From Diphasiastrum complanatum (lineage: Eukaryota > Streptophyta > Lycopodiopsida > Lycopodiales > Lycopodiaceae), in assembly GCA_029204225.1 (NCBI GenBank), contig CM055104.1, forward strand, positions 38,306,527 to 38,370,526: a stretch of DNA of 64,000 nucleotides, in the 5' to 3' direction. Position 1 is the first letter of the stretch. Each line of letters begins with the position of its first letter. Positions 39,249 through 51,312 of this stretch are shown in pieces. The notes below the pieces were generated by a model. That model ran no database searches. It saw only the letters and a list, made by a program, of their open reading frames with translations, and was not told where the DNA came from. The translations under genes and the position numbers were made by a program.

Positions 39249-40140
39249 TTACGACCACGATCCTAAACTCAAATTCTCGCAGTAATAGGATCCATCTAGT
39301 AAGACGGCCTGTGGTGCAAGTCTTGTTGATGAGATATAACAGTGCTTGATGATCAGGCGTATCGTACGTGGTTTTGGTAAATTTTGAATGATAAGGATAT
39401 TTTTGGGGTTAGTGGCAATGCCATTTCTGGAAATAATATGTCCTAACACAATACCGTTACCCAGATCTGGCATTTTTCAGGATTAAGGGAGATGCCGAAG
39501 TGTTGACATTGGATAATTTTTTTTTTCAAACATAGACATATGGCATGTTTCTTCTGAATGTGCACCTAAATCGTCCAAGTAAACCTCTAGGTTATCACCC
39601 ATCTGTTGAGAAAAGGCAGCTTACATAACACGTTGGAAGGTGCTAGGGGCATTGCAGAGTCCAAAAGGCATGACTTCTCAGCAAAAGTACTCCATTATGT
39701 GGCAAAAGTGGTTTTATGTTGATCTTCCTCAACAATTTGGATCATATTATAGCCGCTAAAACCATCTAAGAAAGAGTAGGCATCATCTCCTGTTAGATTT
39801 TCTAAGATGGATTTTTAGAAGGGTAATGAAAAATGATCACGTTCTGTGACGACATTAAGTTTCTTAATGTCAACATAGATTCGAAGTTTTTCATTTTTCT
39901 TGGGAACGATGACAATTGGGAAGACCCACTTACTCGATTTCATAGATGAATCCTGCATCTAAGAGGCATTGTAGTTCTTCTTTAATCTACGGTCGACTAG
40001 CAGTTGGTCGGTCTAAGCGGAATACGATGCACAGCTACCTGGGGAGAGACTCCTTCAACCAAAATATATTGTAAAGGCTAATTTTCCTACGTGTGGCTAC
40101 TCGGCTAACCCAAGTAGCTGGCTATGGGACAAGTGCCCGA
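39249..40140 (-). pseudogene. Gypsy F reverse transcriptase
   Basis: In pieces over several frames: RLDRPTASRP and KEELQCLLDAGFIYE near 40000, FLDGFSGYNMIQIVEEDQHK near 39750, VMPFGLCNAPSTFQRVM near 39650, LEVYLDDLGAHSEE near 39580 (YLDD active site) and VLGHIISRNGIATNPKNILI near 39420. This is the normal order of a gypsy RT. Many frameshifts are present. Confidence 0.9.
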
Positions 40141-40274
40141 TTGATATGTCGATGGTGGGTCAAGACCCGGTAACAACCAAATACAATAAATCTATTTAAT
40201 TGTACACTAATTACAGTATCACATTTAGAGCTTACATAAAATGAATCAGATCAAACCTGATTTCTAACAATTAG

Positions 40275-40520
40275 ATCTACCACCGACAGCCCATATGCAT
40301 CGAGTGTTTCATGTCTCTTTTAAAAAAAAAAAGTATGAGAGAACTGCTATTTTGGATCATAAAGGTAACATGGTTATGGAAACAGCCAAGGTGGTTGGAT
40401 ATTTGGGAAAAGTTATTGTGAAACGGCAAGATAATCAAAGAGCATTTGATTCAATGGAAGGACCTTCTTATTGAAGACAATACTTGGGTCAACAACACAT
40501 TTATTAAAAAATGGCAATGA
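40275..40520 (+). mobile_element. Ty3/gypsy (chromovirus) relic, C-terminal chromodomain
   Basis: Plus strand: DLPPTAHMHRVFHVSLLKKK (about 40275-40335) is the conserved end of chromoviral integrase. AILDHKGNMVMETAKVVGYL follows, then, after frame changes, EHLIQWKDLLIEDNTWVNNT, a chromodomain core, ending at TGA 40518-40520. It is the opposite strand to element F and adjoins its truncated RT. Confidence 0.85.
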
Positions 40521-40634
40521 GTACTACAACGAAGTTGTTGGACATGACATCCTCGATCAAGACTACTTAATTGGAGAGGTCAAGTTCACTGAGTAAACAT
40601 GTTCATTTTTAGGACAAAAGTGTTTAAGTAGGAG

Positions 40635-41300
40635 TGTCAAGTACTTTCAGTACATCAATGCTTAGAAATATTTTATAATATCCAATGTAAGCTTTGTTGA
40701 GCACCAAAGGAACTATAAGCTTTAAGAATACATGCAATTCCCTCCTTAGGCCCCTTAAAGTACTTAAATAAGGATAATAGGCCAAGAAGGGCCCAAGTAC
40801 ACTTAGTAAGGCTTAACCAAGGCTAATTTATCCTTCAAGAGAATTATGTTCAGTTAAGTTAAGGCATTGTCCATAAGTAGGCAAGAACATCACATTTGGG
40901 ATCTTTTGGCTTATTTGCAAATGAGAGAACTAAGCTTCCACTCCATGAATGTAAACCTTTTGAATTGAGCTTCCTAGGTCTCATGTGCCCAATCCACATG
41001 AAATTCATCCTCCTTTTGTATTGAATTGCTTCCAGTCTTAATTATAATGGTGATTTCATGGAGTTGTATGTGTGATTTGTATTTTATGGCTATATCGACA
41101 TGAATGCAATGTACTTCTTTTGAGTATAGGTTTAATTTCATTGTTATTGCTATTTTCATGGTCTGACAACTACACTCCTTTCCATTTCTTTCAATTTTTG
41201 TTATTTGTCTCTACTTGTACTTAAGTCTTCTCCATAGTTTTTGGTGTGATAAACTTTTTCTCAATCTCATGTGCCCTCCATTTGCTTTACCCAAGGAGCT
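40635..41300 (+). mobile_element. Possible 3' LTR start of the chromovirus relic
   Basis: About 115 bp after the pol stop, AAGTAGGAG is followed by TGTCAAGTACTTTCAGTACATC, which fits a polypurine tract plus LTR start. The LTR end was not identified; 41300 is only a nominal limit. Confidence 0.3.
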
Positions 41301-42233
41301 TGGATTTTGTCTCAAGAATGTTGCTAGTTTCGTGTGCCATGCATTATTTCTCATGAAAACCAAACAATGGAAATCATTTCTATGATCTCGAATGCATGCA
41401 TTAAAAAAAAAAAGATTTCAAGCTACCTTTCAATAAAGGATTTGCAAGTTCCTCATAAAATACCTAATGAATTGGATATTTTGGTTATTCAACTCCTTGA
41501 TTACAAGAATCACTTTAACACATTGCCAAAATGAATGGTGACTAGAAGCCTTGTGAAACTATTCAAATCAAACTGTGAGAGCCTCTTCTTTTCAATGATT
41601 CCATTTGTCCAACATTGTATTCGAAATTTCGAAACAAAATTTTAAGCTATATCGAATTTTTTGGTAGTAGGACCATATGAATCGTCAAAAAAATGATTAA
41701 ATTGATTTGAATCACAATTAGAATCTACTCGATCTGAATTGACTTGTGACTACGCTTTTAAAATACTCATGATTTAGTGCTACACACCTAATGTCCAAGT
41801 ATGAAAAGAAGATTTCTTGCATTGCTAATCAATAGGCAATAAAATTATCTCCAAAGAAAACCAAATTTGTTCTGTACCAATATCTGCAATGGTGGCATGC
41901 ACCATTATGTCAGTGTTTTAAAACAACGATCAGACCACAAAATAACAATGCTGATAAGCGCGTGATCCTACTAACAAAAATAAGACAATAGCTATCGCTC
42001 TGAATATTTACTCTCTCTCTATGATTACTAACTTCGAGGAGTCAGCTACTAAAAGACCAATTTTGGTCATAGATCTCTGTCTATCTCATGTATCGTCTAT
42101 CGAATCAACTTTTGAATCTCTGTCTCCCTTCAATCGCTCATTTACATATATAGCAACTCGAAGATTATTTCATGTAGTATTGCTCATTCAAAAGAGAACT
42201 CCAAACAAGGAAAAATGACACACCATAGCAGTC
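41301..42233. other. AT-rich intergenic sequence
   Basis: No gene or element domain recognised. Confidence 0.4.
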
Positions 42234-42766
42234 ATGCCCTTTCCTGAATTTGCTCGCCTGTTTAGGCTCAAATTTGCAATTGTTCCTTGCAATCTGTGTT
42301 TTTGCAGAAGATCTATCACCCAGCTTAAGGTAGCTATCTACGGCAAAGATGAAAAGGAACCTGGAAAGTTTGAAGCTAGATCGGTCTCTTTAAACTGCAT
42401 TTACAGAAGTAGCAAGTTCTGTGGCTCTATGAATGAATCAAGAACAGATGACAGCGAAAAGATGCACCTTTTCGGACTGTATCTTGCTGGTTATCAATTA
42501 TTCCAGTGTATAAATGTTTTACATTATACAGTGTGCACTATAGATAGGGGTGGATGGAAGAGAACTTCTGACAAGCTGGAGCTGGTTTTTTTGGCCTAAA
42601 GCCTGGAACACATCCCCTATCTGTATGTGTGATGCTTGATCCTGAGGGAGGGGTACTCCCCTGTCTTTCGGCAAAAGCCATCTCATGCTCGTGATATGAG
42701 AAAGAGGGGACCTGCAAGTGCTTGAAGAAGATGAATGATCTGCAGCTTTTGAGCAAGCAACTGAAA
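42234..42766 (-). other. Probable 3' flank/UTR of the ATL gene
   Basis: Open frames on both strands here show no recognised domain. The segment directly follows the ATL stop codon and has similar base composition to the gene, so it may be 3' UTR. No polyadenylation site was fixed. Confidence 0.3.
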
Positions 42767-43694
42767 TCATGCAATTTGCTGAGGAAGAAGGCATTGGGTA
42801 GCGGTGGCTTGGGAATTTACTGGGCAGTGAAAGCTTTCCGGCTGCAATGTCTGGTTGAGCTGTGGCAGTGCAGGATGATCAGCTGTTTTTTCCGGCTTTT
42901 CAGCACTTGCATGAATTATCCCGTCAAAGCAAGAAGCAGCAACACCTGTAGCTTCTTCTTCGCTGCTCTCAAGCCTTCTTTCCGAACTATGACTGACAGT
43001 TAAACACACAGGACTACTACCCACAGAAAGCGTTGGACTTGGAAAAGAAACGGCAGTACCAGCAGCAGCCCCAACCAGCTCTTCCTGTGAAAAAACACAC
43101 CAACGAGGGTAAATCATAGGAATCAAAGGGTATAGAAATAGCAACAACCTCAGTAGCAGAAACTAAACTCACTACAATTGCACTGGGCAGCAGCTGCTTA
43201 TTCCCCACCTTCACCTCGATCCTGCAGAGAGGACAAGTGGAGTTGCTGCTGAACCACTTATCAATGCAGGCTGTGTGAAAGATATGGCCGCATTGAGGAA
43301 GCCTCCTGCCCTGTTCTTGTTCCTGAAAATCAGACAAACAGACTGCGCACTCCAATCTCTCTTTGCTGCAGCTGCTGTGGGAGGTGTAAACAAAAGTGGG
43401 GAGCAGATCAAGGAGAGATTTGTGCAAGCCGACTTTGGGGTTGGCTTGCCTGGGTTGAGATGGTGATACCAGCCACAGAAGCCCTTGTCTTTGGCGACGT
43501 CTGATGAAGAGGTATTTTGAGTAAATGTGCGCAAGCACGAAGACCATGAGAACTATGAAGAGAATAAGTGCTGTGCAAGCAATGGCCATGATCTTTGCTG
43601 AACTAGATCGAATGTAGCCCGTAGCAGCAGATGATGAGTCTGATGGAGTATCAGCAACGTCGATCAAAGTAGCAGCAGCGATAAGAGTGGACAT
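42767..43694 (-). CDS. ATL-family RING-H2 E3 ubiquitin ligase (two exons, 278 aa)
   Basis: Exon 1 runs 43694-43176 (173 codons) and ends SAI at donor ATT|GTAGTG. Exon 2 runs 43084-42767 after acceptor TTTTTTCACAG and starts EELVGAAAG; both junctions are phase 0, giving 278 aa. Domains: a hydrophobic N-terminal anchor (IMAIACTALILFIVLMVFVL, about residues 35-55), a basic RRRQRQ stop-transfer, a GLD-like segment (GLHKSLLDLLPTFVYTS), and a RING-H2 domain CAVCLSDF...CGHIFHTACIDKW...CPLC with all eight zinc ligands and the conserved Trp. The C-terminal exon is low complexity. ATL proteins are plant membrane-anchored E3 ligases, often in stress and defence responses; the substrate is unknown. No disruption is visible. 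The 43085-43175 intron is short (91 bp). Confidence 0.93.
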
Positions 43695-43820
43695 CTTTGC
43701 TTGATTGATGAGCTTTAAAGTCTACTATAGTACATCATATGCTATGACTGAGCATTTACATCATCGTCAGTCACAGCACACTCATTTGCTGATAGCAAAC
43801 TCCGAGCTTCCAAGATACGA

Positions 43821-44225
43821 GGGAGCTAACTAAGACAGTTATAACTATAAACTGTACAGCTATAAAATGAAAAGAAGCTTGATACACTGAGCAGTGAGCA
43901 CTCGTTTGCTGGGAGCTAGCCATAACTAGACAGCTACAGAATGAAAAAGCAGACCACACAGTCTCATCATTCATGTGCTGAGAGCTAGTTATAGCTTTAT
44001 AGCTACAGAATGAAAAAGCACACCACACAGTCTCATTTTCTTATCCTGAGAGCTAGCCATTGCTTTATAACTACAGAATGAAACCGCACAGTCTCATTTG
44101 CAGAGAGCTAGCCAGAGCTTTATAGCTACAGAATTAATAAGAAGCAATCCACAAGTATTTGGTTAGAGCTCTAGCTATGGCTATATAGAGAGAGAGCTAT
44201 GCTATAGAATGAAAAAGAAGAACAG
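43821..44225. repeat. Six-copy degenerate tandem repeat upstream of the ATL gene
   Basis: Units begin GAGCTAG[CT] or GAGCTAAC near 43821, 43911, 43981, 44048, 44104 and 44164 (spacing 56-90 bp). Well-kept copies continue with TATAGCTACAGAATGAAAAA and CACACCACACAGTCTCATT. The block starts about 130 bp upstream of the ATL start codon, so it is in its promoter or 5' leader. On the gene strand each unit carries a TATAAAGC-like string. Confidence 0.88.
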
Positions 44226-44598
44226 GTAGAAAGAGCCTCCTTGTTTGAAACTTGAGAATGAGAAGAATGGAGAAATTTGAGGGAAATGGAGAAATTTTTG
44301 TTTTGAATATGATACAAGTGAGTCATTCACTAGTGTTTGTTTGTTGTTCTTGTTATTGTTGAGAAGTTTGTTTTGACTTGGGAGTGCGAGTTCTTGTTGT
44401 TGTATGTTGATGTAAACTATGCACACAACGGGTCAGAGCATGCATGTCCATTATCACATAGCTCAAGAGCAAATAGTCACTTGTGATTGAGTAACGGAAT
44501 GAGGGCCCACCCCTTATCCATGGTTGGAGAAGCCCTAGTGATGCTTGAGAGTCCACATATCATGGTTGCACCTCTGATGTTCCACCAATGATAACAAT

Positions 44599-44633
44599 GG
44601 GGGGGGGGGGGGGGGGGGGGGGGGGGAGGGGGG
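44599..44633. repeat. Poly-G tract (G28 A G6)
   Basis: Uninterrupted G from 44599 to 44626, one A, then six more G. Such a tract can fold into G-quadruplex. Confidence 0.95.
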
Positions 44634-44644
44634 ACTCACCCACC

Positions 44645-44660
44645 CTCAACCATGGTTGAG
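44645..44660. repeat. Perfect 16-bp palindrome
   Basis: CTCAACCATGGTTGAG, twelve bases past the poly-G tract. Related half-sites (CCATGGTTGGAG at 44518, AATGGTTGAG near 44797) occur nearby. Confidence 0.9.
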
Positions 44661-47600
44661 GACACCATTATTAGTTGAGTATTGGCTTTTGGGTGGGTTC
44701 TCTACATGGGAATCAACCCGGTTCCAAAGACCCTAAATCAAAGGGTGTGGAATTTCCCAACATTGATTGGATTGGGCTTTTGCAAGAACCGTCAATGGTT
44801 GAGAACCCTTGAGTCCTTCTGAGCCCCAAATTGATGTGGAGAATTGAACCAACATGTGGAGGGGACTATAACACCAATATCAATTGACTCTACAAAGTAT
44901 TGGAAAGCCAACACAATTTTGAAAAGCTTGTGGAGGTGGGTCACTACTCTATTTTTGAACTTCTAACTTCTAACTTCTAACCATGCATCTATACTGCACA
45001 TTGTTCATTAAGGCTGGTTCTACCGGTTTGGAACATTGGAAGCCTTGCTATGCAATTGTTGAGACAAACAATATCATTAAGTAGAATGCAACAAATGATT
45101 TCCATAAAAGTCAAGTGTCGATTTCTTTTGGCAAGTTTCACCGTGAAGTAACATGTGATTTCTGTGCACAATAAATGTTGGCCAAAGTGTTCAAATTTTT
45201 CTTGTTTCTTAGGAGTTTTGTTTCCATACATATGTATACCTTGTTGTTAGTATCTACTAAAAGTATTATCTATTGATAACCTTATACTGGAACCATCATT
45301 TCTTGATAGATGAATAGCAAATTCAGAACCACCAAGAATTATCTTGTCAGACTTTAGTGGCAAGTGCTAAGTAAGAGGAATATGAATGTAATTTCATAAC
45401 CCAAACCAAAGGTCCTTCGTTCCAAAGAAAAAGGCAATATTTTGAACCATGAGGTATTCTAAATATGTGGGAACTAACCAACATTGGAAGATAAGCTCCT
45501 CCTATTGTCACAAAGCTCATCATCAAAATTCCATTTTGAACATATTTGAAGGGCTACAAAATACGTCAATAGCATTGGTCAAATTATTCCAAAAGTGTTT
45601 TCTTTTTTTCGTCTTCTTCTATTGGTGTTTTCATGCACAACAAGGGAAAAACCTCCCTTCCATTGTACATATCGCCCCTCTTTCTCTTATCTTCCTTGCA
45701 ATTTTCTTTCTCCCCATTTCACACAAAGAGCTTTTACTCTCGCTTTCTCTCCGCTATTTGTCTCCTTATCCATCAATTGTTGAGCACATTTTCTCCCACC
45801 AAACATTTGTCTGCACCATTACCCTCAATGGTCTCTAAAAAATAGTGCCCCAAGTTTAAGAGGAGATGCCAAGCACTACTTCTTGACATCTCCACTTACC
45901 CTAGCGTGGCACTTCTTAGGCATCACATATGATCCAAGTAGGAGTCAATGGTCATCCATGTGAAATGAGGGCCACTATTTTCATGGGAGCCAATAAAATA
46001 TTTCCATTTTAAAAATGAGGACTTACCCTCATTCCTATGTGAAAACACCTTGAGTTTTTTTTTACTAGGGAACAATGTATACTTGATCATGAGTATACGC
46101 AACCGTGACCAGGGCCCCAGCCTCTTTTAATTGGAGAACCCTCCAACATGATAGAGAAATTATAGCGTTACTTTCAAGCATGCTCTATTGATAGATGAGT
46201 ATGGGAATTTGTGTGCTTCGTTCAGTATTGAGAACGCACATTTTCTAGACTAGCACACTATTTTAGTCCTCCAATATATCGTAAATTGGTGAGGACTTCT
46301 TTTGTCTCCTTTTGAAGCCCAAAGTTTCCTGCCTCACAAATGAAAACATAGAAGAAAACAAAATATAGTAGTCTATTATTTTCTAGCGATGTTGTGGAAT
46401 AAAGTCTACCCATTGGACTTGGAATAAGATAATCAACAAAGTGATTGATACATCAGAGGCTTTGTTGTATGCATAGCATTCAAATCTTTATAAAATACAA
46501 ATAAAACAAAGATTGCATTCTAAAAGAATGGAAGTTTTAAAGAAAAACTCATTGCTAATGCTCAACCTCACCTAAGAGTGACACCTCATCTTTTAGCAAA
46601 TCATCGCAATAGCTTAAGCATAGCAAATTTCAAAACCCAACCACATGTGAAGGGCATCAACTTCAACAAATTTGTCATTTCCATATTGAATGTCATGCAA
46701 TATTAAAACATGTTGGCCAATAGTAATCTTTTTATTAAATTAGCTATGGCGGATCACCAATTTTCATATTTGACTGTCACACATGACATATGTGTTGGAG
46801 AAGACTTACAAGTGAGCCTCAAATGAGGCTCATGGCTCTCAATGGATGGGTGCCATTGGTTCATATTTGAAAACCAGGCCACACTCTCTACATTGAATTG
46901 CCACCATATGGCACATGAAGTGCCTCTTTGTCACATAGGGAGAACTCAAGCCCATTTCTTGGACTCATCTCCATTGTGTGACATGTTGAGTTGTCATTGG
47001 ACACTTCATCCAAGTGGGCCAATCATGTGCAAGTAATTGAAAGGGGATCATTTCTGACAACCAATTTCATTATAACTCACCAAGCATCAATCCGAAATGG
47101 AGGAGGTCCTTCCCATGGAAGCAAGGAAGAGAACTTATAGAACTTGGAGGTAAGAGAAAATGGCCGAGCAAACAAATTTGCATGTAGTTTGAATCTAAAC
47201 TAACTTCATCGACAATATCTAGCATTTTTGTAGGCTTGTCGATTTTGCAAAAAATGTTGTACTTTTAACCCCCCAACACAACACTTCTACCTATTAAAGC
47301 ACTTCAACTATTGAATTTTGACATTTATTTCAAATAGCTAGTATGTTGACAAAATTACCAAAAAAGTTGAATCCTATCTACCTACAATAACTAAAAACAT
47401 CCAAAATTTTCAAAGACTGCCAGCATGCCCCTTTACCTTTCCCCTAAAAGATTGCTCTACATAAATTTCAATTTGAAGTATGAGTTAATATGCTAGTCTT
47501 GGTTGACCCTTCCAACTAGTAGTACCAAACAAAATTGTATTTAATGAGATTGTATTGAACATGTCTACTATTTATATGTCTCCCTTTTGACCTCTTGTAA

Positions 47601-47708
47601 GCTAGTCATTGACCCCCGACAACCCCCCCCCCCCCGTCCAATTCTCAGCATGATCCTCCTATCTTTCTACTACCAAATCTCTCTCCATTTTCTCACCTTT
47701 CTTGCTTA
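44661..47708. other. AT-rich intergenic region
   Basis: No protein domain recognised; short open frames near 45449-45845 and 46842-47036 have no recognisable content. A hairpin GAGCCTCAAATGAGGCTC lies at 46814-46831 and a poly-C run near 47625-47635. Confidence 0.4.
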
Positions 47709-48850
47709 ATGAAATTTACTCCTCGTTGTAATCCTTACATAGAGAAAAAAAAAACTGTAAATCCTGTTGGAGTCATGTTTGATTTTGTCCATCATTGGGA
47801 TCATATTAGTCCTTATCTTCTTAACTCCATCATTTTAGCTATTGTCTCTGCCTCTTTCTCATATTCATTCTCGCATGGCCTCATCAAGCTCATTCTAAAG
47901 ATTGATTCCCCTCGTTTGCTCTCGAACTATCACCCTCTTACTATGATGAATATGTCTTACAAGGTTATTAAGAAAGTCGTTGCTAAAATACTTGTTCATC
48001 TCGTTTGTTAACACCTCTCCAAGAACTAAATTGGCTTTTGAAAGCTAGATCTTTGTTTCATAATATTATCAATTTGTAGTCAATCATTGAATCCTCTCTT
48101 TGATTGATTATCTGTCTATGTCATTCTCAAGTTTGACCTTGACAAGGATTTTGATAGAATCAGCTGGGATTATATATCCTCCTGATGTAAAGCATTTGAC
48201 ATACATGAGTATTTGCTACGACACATGCATTTCTTTTCTCCCTTGGCACCTATCTTCTTCTTAGGTTTTTGTTTTTTCCTGCCTTTATCATCTCTAATGG
48301 AGTTAGACAAGGTTGCCCCCTTTTGGCTTATATGTTTGCCATTGCCATTAAAACCCTATTTTTTCACATTCAAAATTCAACTATGCTCCCTCATTTCATC
48401 CATAGCATATTTGTGGGATTTCAATTCTATGTTGATGACTTGGTTTTTATCTCGAAATTTCATGACTCTTTTATCTCCTTTCTGCTTAGCGTAGTTTTCA
48501 CTTTTTGCTCCTTGACTTTATTTTTAACTTTAAGAAGTTTATTATGCTCATCCTCTTTCATGCTAATAATTTGTTCTATTGTTTCAACCTTAAGCTCAAC
48601 ATCTTTTTCCATGGCCATATTTTCAAATACCTTGGCTTTCCTTTGAGTGCTTCTCATTCTAACAAAGACATGTTCAACTAGATTATCTCGTGTCAACTCT
48701 AAATTTCTTCTCCAAAATTCTCCAACTCCCTCTTTGCTTACCTATGTCCTTGTCTTGAAGCATCTCATTACTTCCTACATTACCAACTTTTTGTGTTATG
48801 GCCACATCCATATCAGAGGACTTGGAATAGTCATTATATGGTAGACCGGC
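47709..48850 (+). mobile_element. LINE relic, reverse transcriptase
   Basis: Plus strand: SFSHGLIKLILKIDSPRLLS then NYHPLTMMNMSYKVIKKVVA (47860-47990). KFDLDKDFDRISWDYISS follows near 48125-48180, GVRQGCPLLAYMFAIAIKTL near 48300, FYVDDLVFI near 48430 (YxDD active site) and FKYLGFPLS near 48625. Motif order is that of L1-type RT. Frame changes and stops make it inactive. The upstream endonuclease was not found. Confidence 0.92.
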
Positions 48851-50359
48851 TCTCTAGTGATTGAGATTGCTGGTTACGCCTCTATTTAATTCTCTGTCAA
48901 GGCCAGTTTGTAACTAATAACCTTGAGAGGACCCAGACACTCCTATTGAGACATGTGGAGCAATGCATGGCTTGTGATGATCATATGCTTGAAGATAGCA
49001 GATATGTAACCTATGTTTAGATGGATTGCATGGGAGGTTGCATGGGTGCATGCACATGTTTCTTTCACCTACGTATACGGGTAGGGACACGTACTCCTCC
49101 ATTCTAAGCTTTAGCACTTGGTTGCTAGTTTCTCTCCTCTCCTCAGGCATTCACTTGCAATGGCTCAAGTGTGAGATGTTTGGATCCCACTAGTCTCTAT
49201 GTGCGTTGATCCTATTCTCATCTTAGTAGCTTTCATGTTGGTCTTTTGATTGGTATCAAAGCCCAGCTAAGACGCGATTTTGGATGGGATTGAAGGCAAG
49301 CTCTACATCGGATTGGAAGTTTGAGGTGCTTGGATTTGTATCCCGGATTGGAGTGCTGATTTCTACGGATGGATTCATTAATTCCGGTTTGAGGCATGCT
49401 TTTTGAAATTGGGGGGTAGAGTGATCTTCTACTTGTTCTATTTAGCACTCACATCAATTATCTTAAGAGAGTTTCTAATCTACCATGCAAATCTGTATTC
49501 AAAATACCAAAATTGAGCACTAACTCTCACATGAAAAAATTCGAGTCATGACCTCACTCCATGCTTGATTGTTTACATGTTATTTATTTCTTTGGATAAG
49601 TTGTATAGCCCATGACTCAATCATAAAGGTTTCTATGCTTAAATTGTGCGGACGGCTAGGTTGTTCAGTTCTTATGTTTCCATATTGGAATTTGAAAGTA
49701 ATTTAACAATTTGGTACATCCCATCGGTGAGAAAAATTTGGTACATCCCATCCATGAGAATACAAGTCCTAGGCATCAAGGGAGAGAGAATAGAACTTAA
49801 TGAATCACTTAGCTGATAGCCTTGACTCATGTGAGAACATTGAAGAACACATAAAGGAGTGTCAATTCGTAAGAAGTAATGAGAGTATTGCAATTTTAAC
49901 ATTACAAACATTTAAACTAGAGTGGCATGTGAACCACCAAGGCTCAAAGAGTCCCTCACATGTTTCTTGGTTAGGTGGAACAGCAAGTTCATCGCTTCCA
50001 AAACAAGTACCAAACAAACCACTGTATTTACTATCGAAGAACTTGTTTTGCAATTAAAGTAAGATGAACAACAGATGCCATATATGCCCATTTAAAATGA
50101 TTGCGGCTCTGAAACGCTCCAAAAGTCTACAGGATCCGTTGTCCTTGATATTCAAGCATGATCTATGCTTGTGAAAGTAGAAATATTCCGAATTGCCCTG
50201 TCTTTTTGTGTCTATACACCAAACTAGTAAGCAACAAACGTAGTGGCACTTGTGGAGATGGCCTATCGTAGAAAGGGTTGACAAGCAACAAGGACTCTCA
50301 CAAATTGCACGTGGTAACTACTACGCTACAGAGATGCTGACTCCATGTAATCAACAGAG
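48851..50359. other. Unassigned sequence with a possible copia primer site
   Basis: TTGGTATCAAAGCCCAG near 49250 resembles a copia primer-binding site, but the preceding bases do not end in CA and no gag domain follows. No other feature recognised. Confidence 0.3.
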
Positions 50360-50848
50360 CTATGATACCATATACAATGGCCCAGAATAGTTACGGTGAC
50401 GATGATGCTGTTTCAAAGGCACATAGGGAGAAAGAAGAATTTTATCTATTCTTGATGAATCACTCAAATTGCCCGACAAAGGTCGATGACTAGGATGAAC
50501 AGGAAGGCCATCAGTATACAGCGGTCCAGACACTGCCCTTCTTGAGATTTGTGTTGATGATAAAGGCACAGACTTTGTGCGTGGTTTGTACACTACTTGA
50601 TGAGAAGTACGATATGCTCCTTCAGTTTTCCTGAATCTTCTCCAAAAAAAGATGAATGCTTTCCAACTATGCCCTTTCTTGTAACCATCTCTTGATTTTT
50701 TTTCCTGTCCTGATTGTGTGGGGTGACAACCGATGCAATCAACTTTTAGACCATTGCTCCTAGCATACGTGAAAGAAGTTGCAGTGACAGATGGACTTAA
50801 ACCCGTGCTCCCCATTATCATTGCGTGTCTCTTAGCTTCAGCAAGGAC
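50360..50848 (-). CDS. Small plant protein with SGPLY motifs (last exon)
   Basis: Minus strand. A likely acceptor TTCATGCAG precedes VLAEAKRHAMIMGSTGL; alternatively translation starts at Met 50821 or 50815. The protein has a basic centre with aromatic residues (KKGHSWKAFIFFWRRFRKTE), then RRAVSGPLYTDGLPVHPSHR, PLSGNLSD, ILLSPYVPLKQHHRHRNYSG and a PLYMVS end before the stop at 50360. Repeated SGPLY/SGNL motifs with a Tyr-x-x-Ser/Thr end recall small uncharacterised plant proteins, but I cannot name a family with certainty. There are no in-frame stops over 160 codons. Upstream exons were not found. Confidence 0.55.
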   Translation of the reverse strand, partial: VLAEAKRHAMIMGSTGLSPSVTATSFTYARSNGLKVDCIGCHPTQSGQEKKSRDGYKKGHSWKAFIFFWRRFRKTEGAYRTSHQVVYKPRTKSVPLSSTQISRRAVSGPLYTDGLPVHPSHRPLSGNLSDSSRIDKILLSPYVPLKQHHRHRNYSGPLYMVS

Positions 50849-51188
50849 CTGCATGAAGCAATCCGATACACCAAATACGCAGTCAAAGCTCAGCACGACG
50901 AACATTGTTTTTAGGTCACACAATCGCCAATGAAATTTACGACTTAGCATTATCTTCTACATGCATTTGATGAACCATGTCGGTGCATTCCATTTCAATT
51001 GGTACAGAGCAAAGACTTTTAAAACATTTTTTAATACAGCACCACAATTCTTAAATTGAAAGAGAATTACTTAAAGAAAGCCAACAAAAGTTCAACTATG
51101 AATGTGATCGATAGATATTAATAGCAATTTTCCAGAAATATGTACCAAGAAGTTATGATGAAGGCCATAAAGTGCCAACTGCTATGCA

Positions 51189-51312
51189 GCCAACATTTTC
51201 ACCAGATTAAAAGACACATCCATGTGACACTAATTCTAAAAATGGGAGTGGCCAACATTTTCACCAGATTAAAAGACACATCCATGTGACACTAACTCTA
51301 AAAATGGGAGTG
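51189..51312. repeat. 62-bp tandem duplication, nearly perfect
   Basis: Units 51189-51250 and 51251-51312 (GCCAACATTTTCACCAGATT ... AAAATGGGAGTG) differ at one base, so the event is recent. Confidence 0.97.

Larger units (their letters stand above)
32946..40140 (-). mobile_element. Ty3/gypsy element F with extra 3' reading frame (5' truncated)
   Basis: On the minus strand: RT (about 40100-39260), RNase H remnant, integrase (39088-38090), pol C-terminal extension to about 37890, a 700-bp spacer, an extra reading frame (37187-34036), polypurine tract and 3' LTR. gag, protease and 5' LTR are absent; the sequence gives way to an opposite-strand gypsy at about 40180-40275. No chromodomain is seen after integrase, which fits the Athila/Tat side of plant gypsy elements, some of which carry an additional ORF. 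That placement is an inference from layout. Confidence 0.82.
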
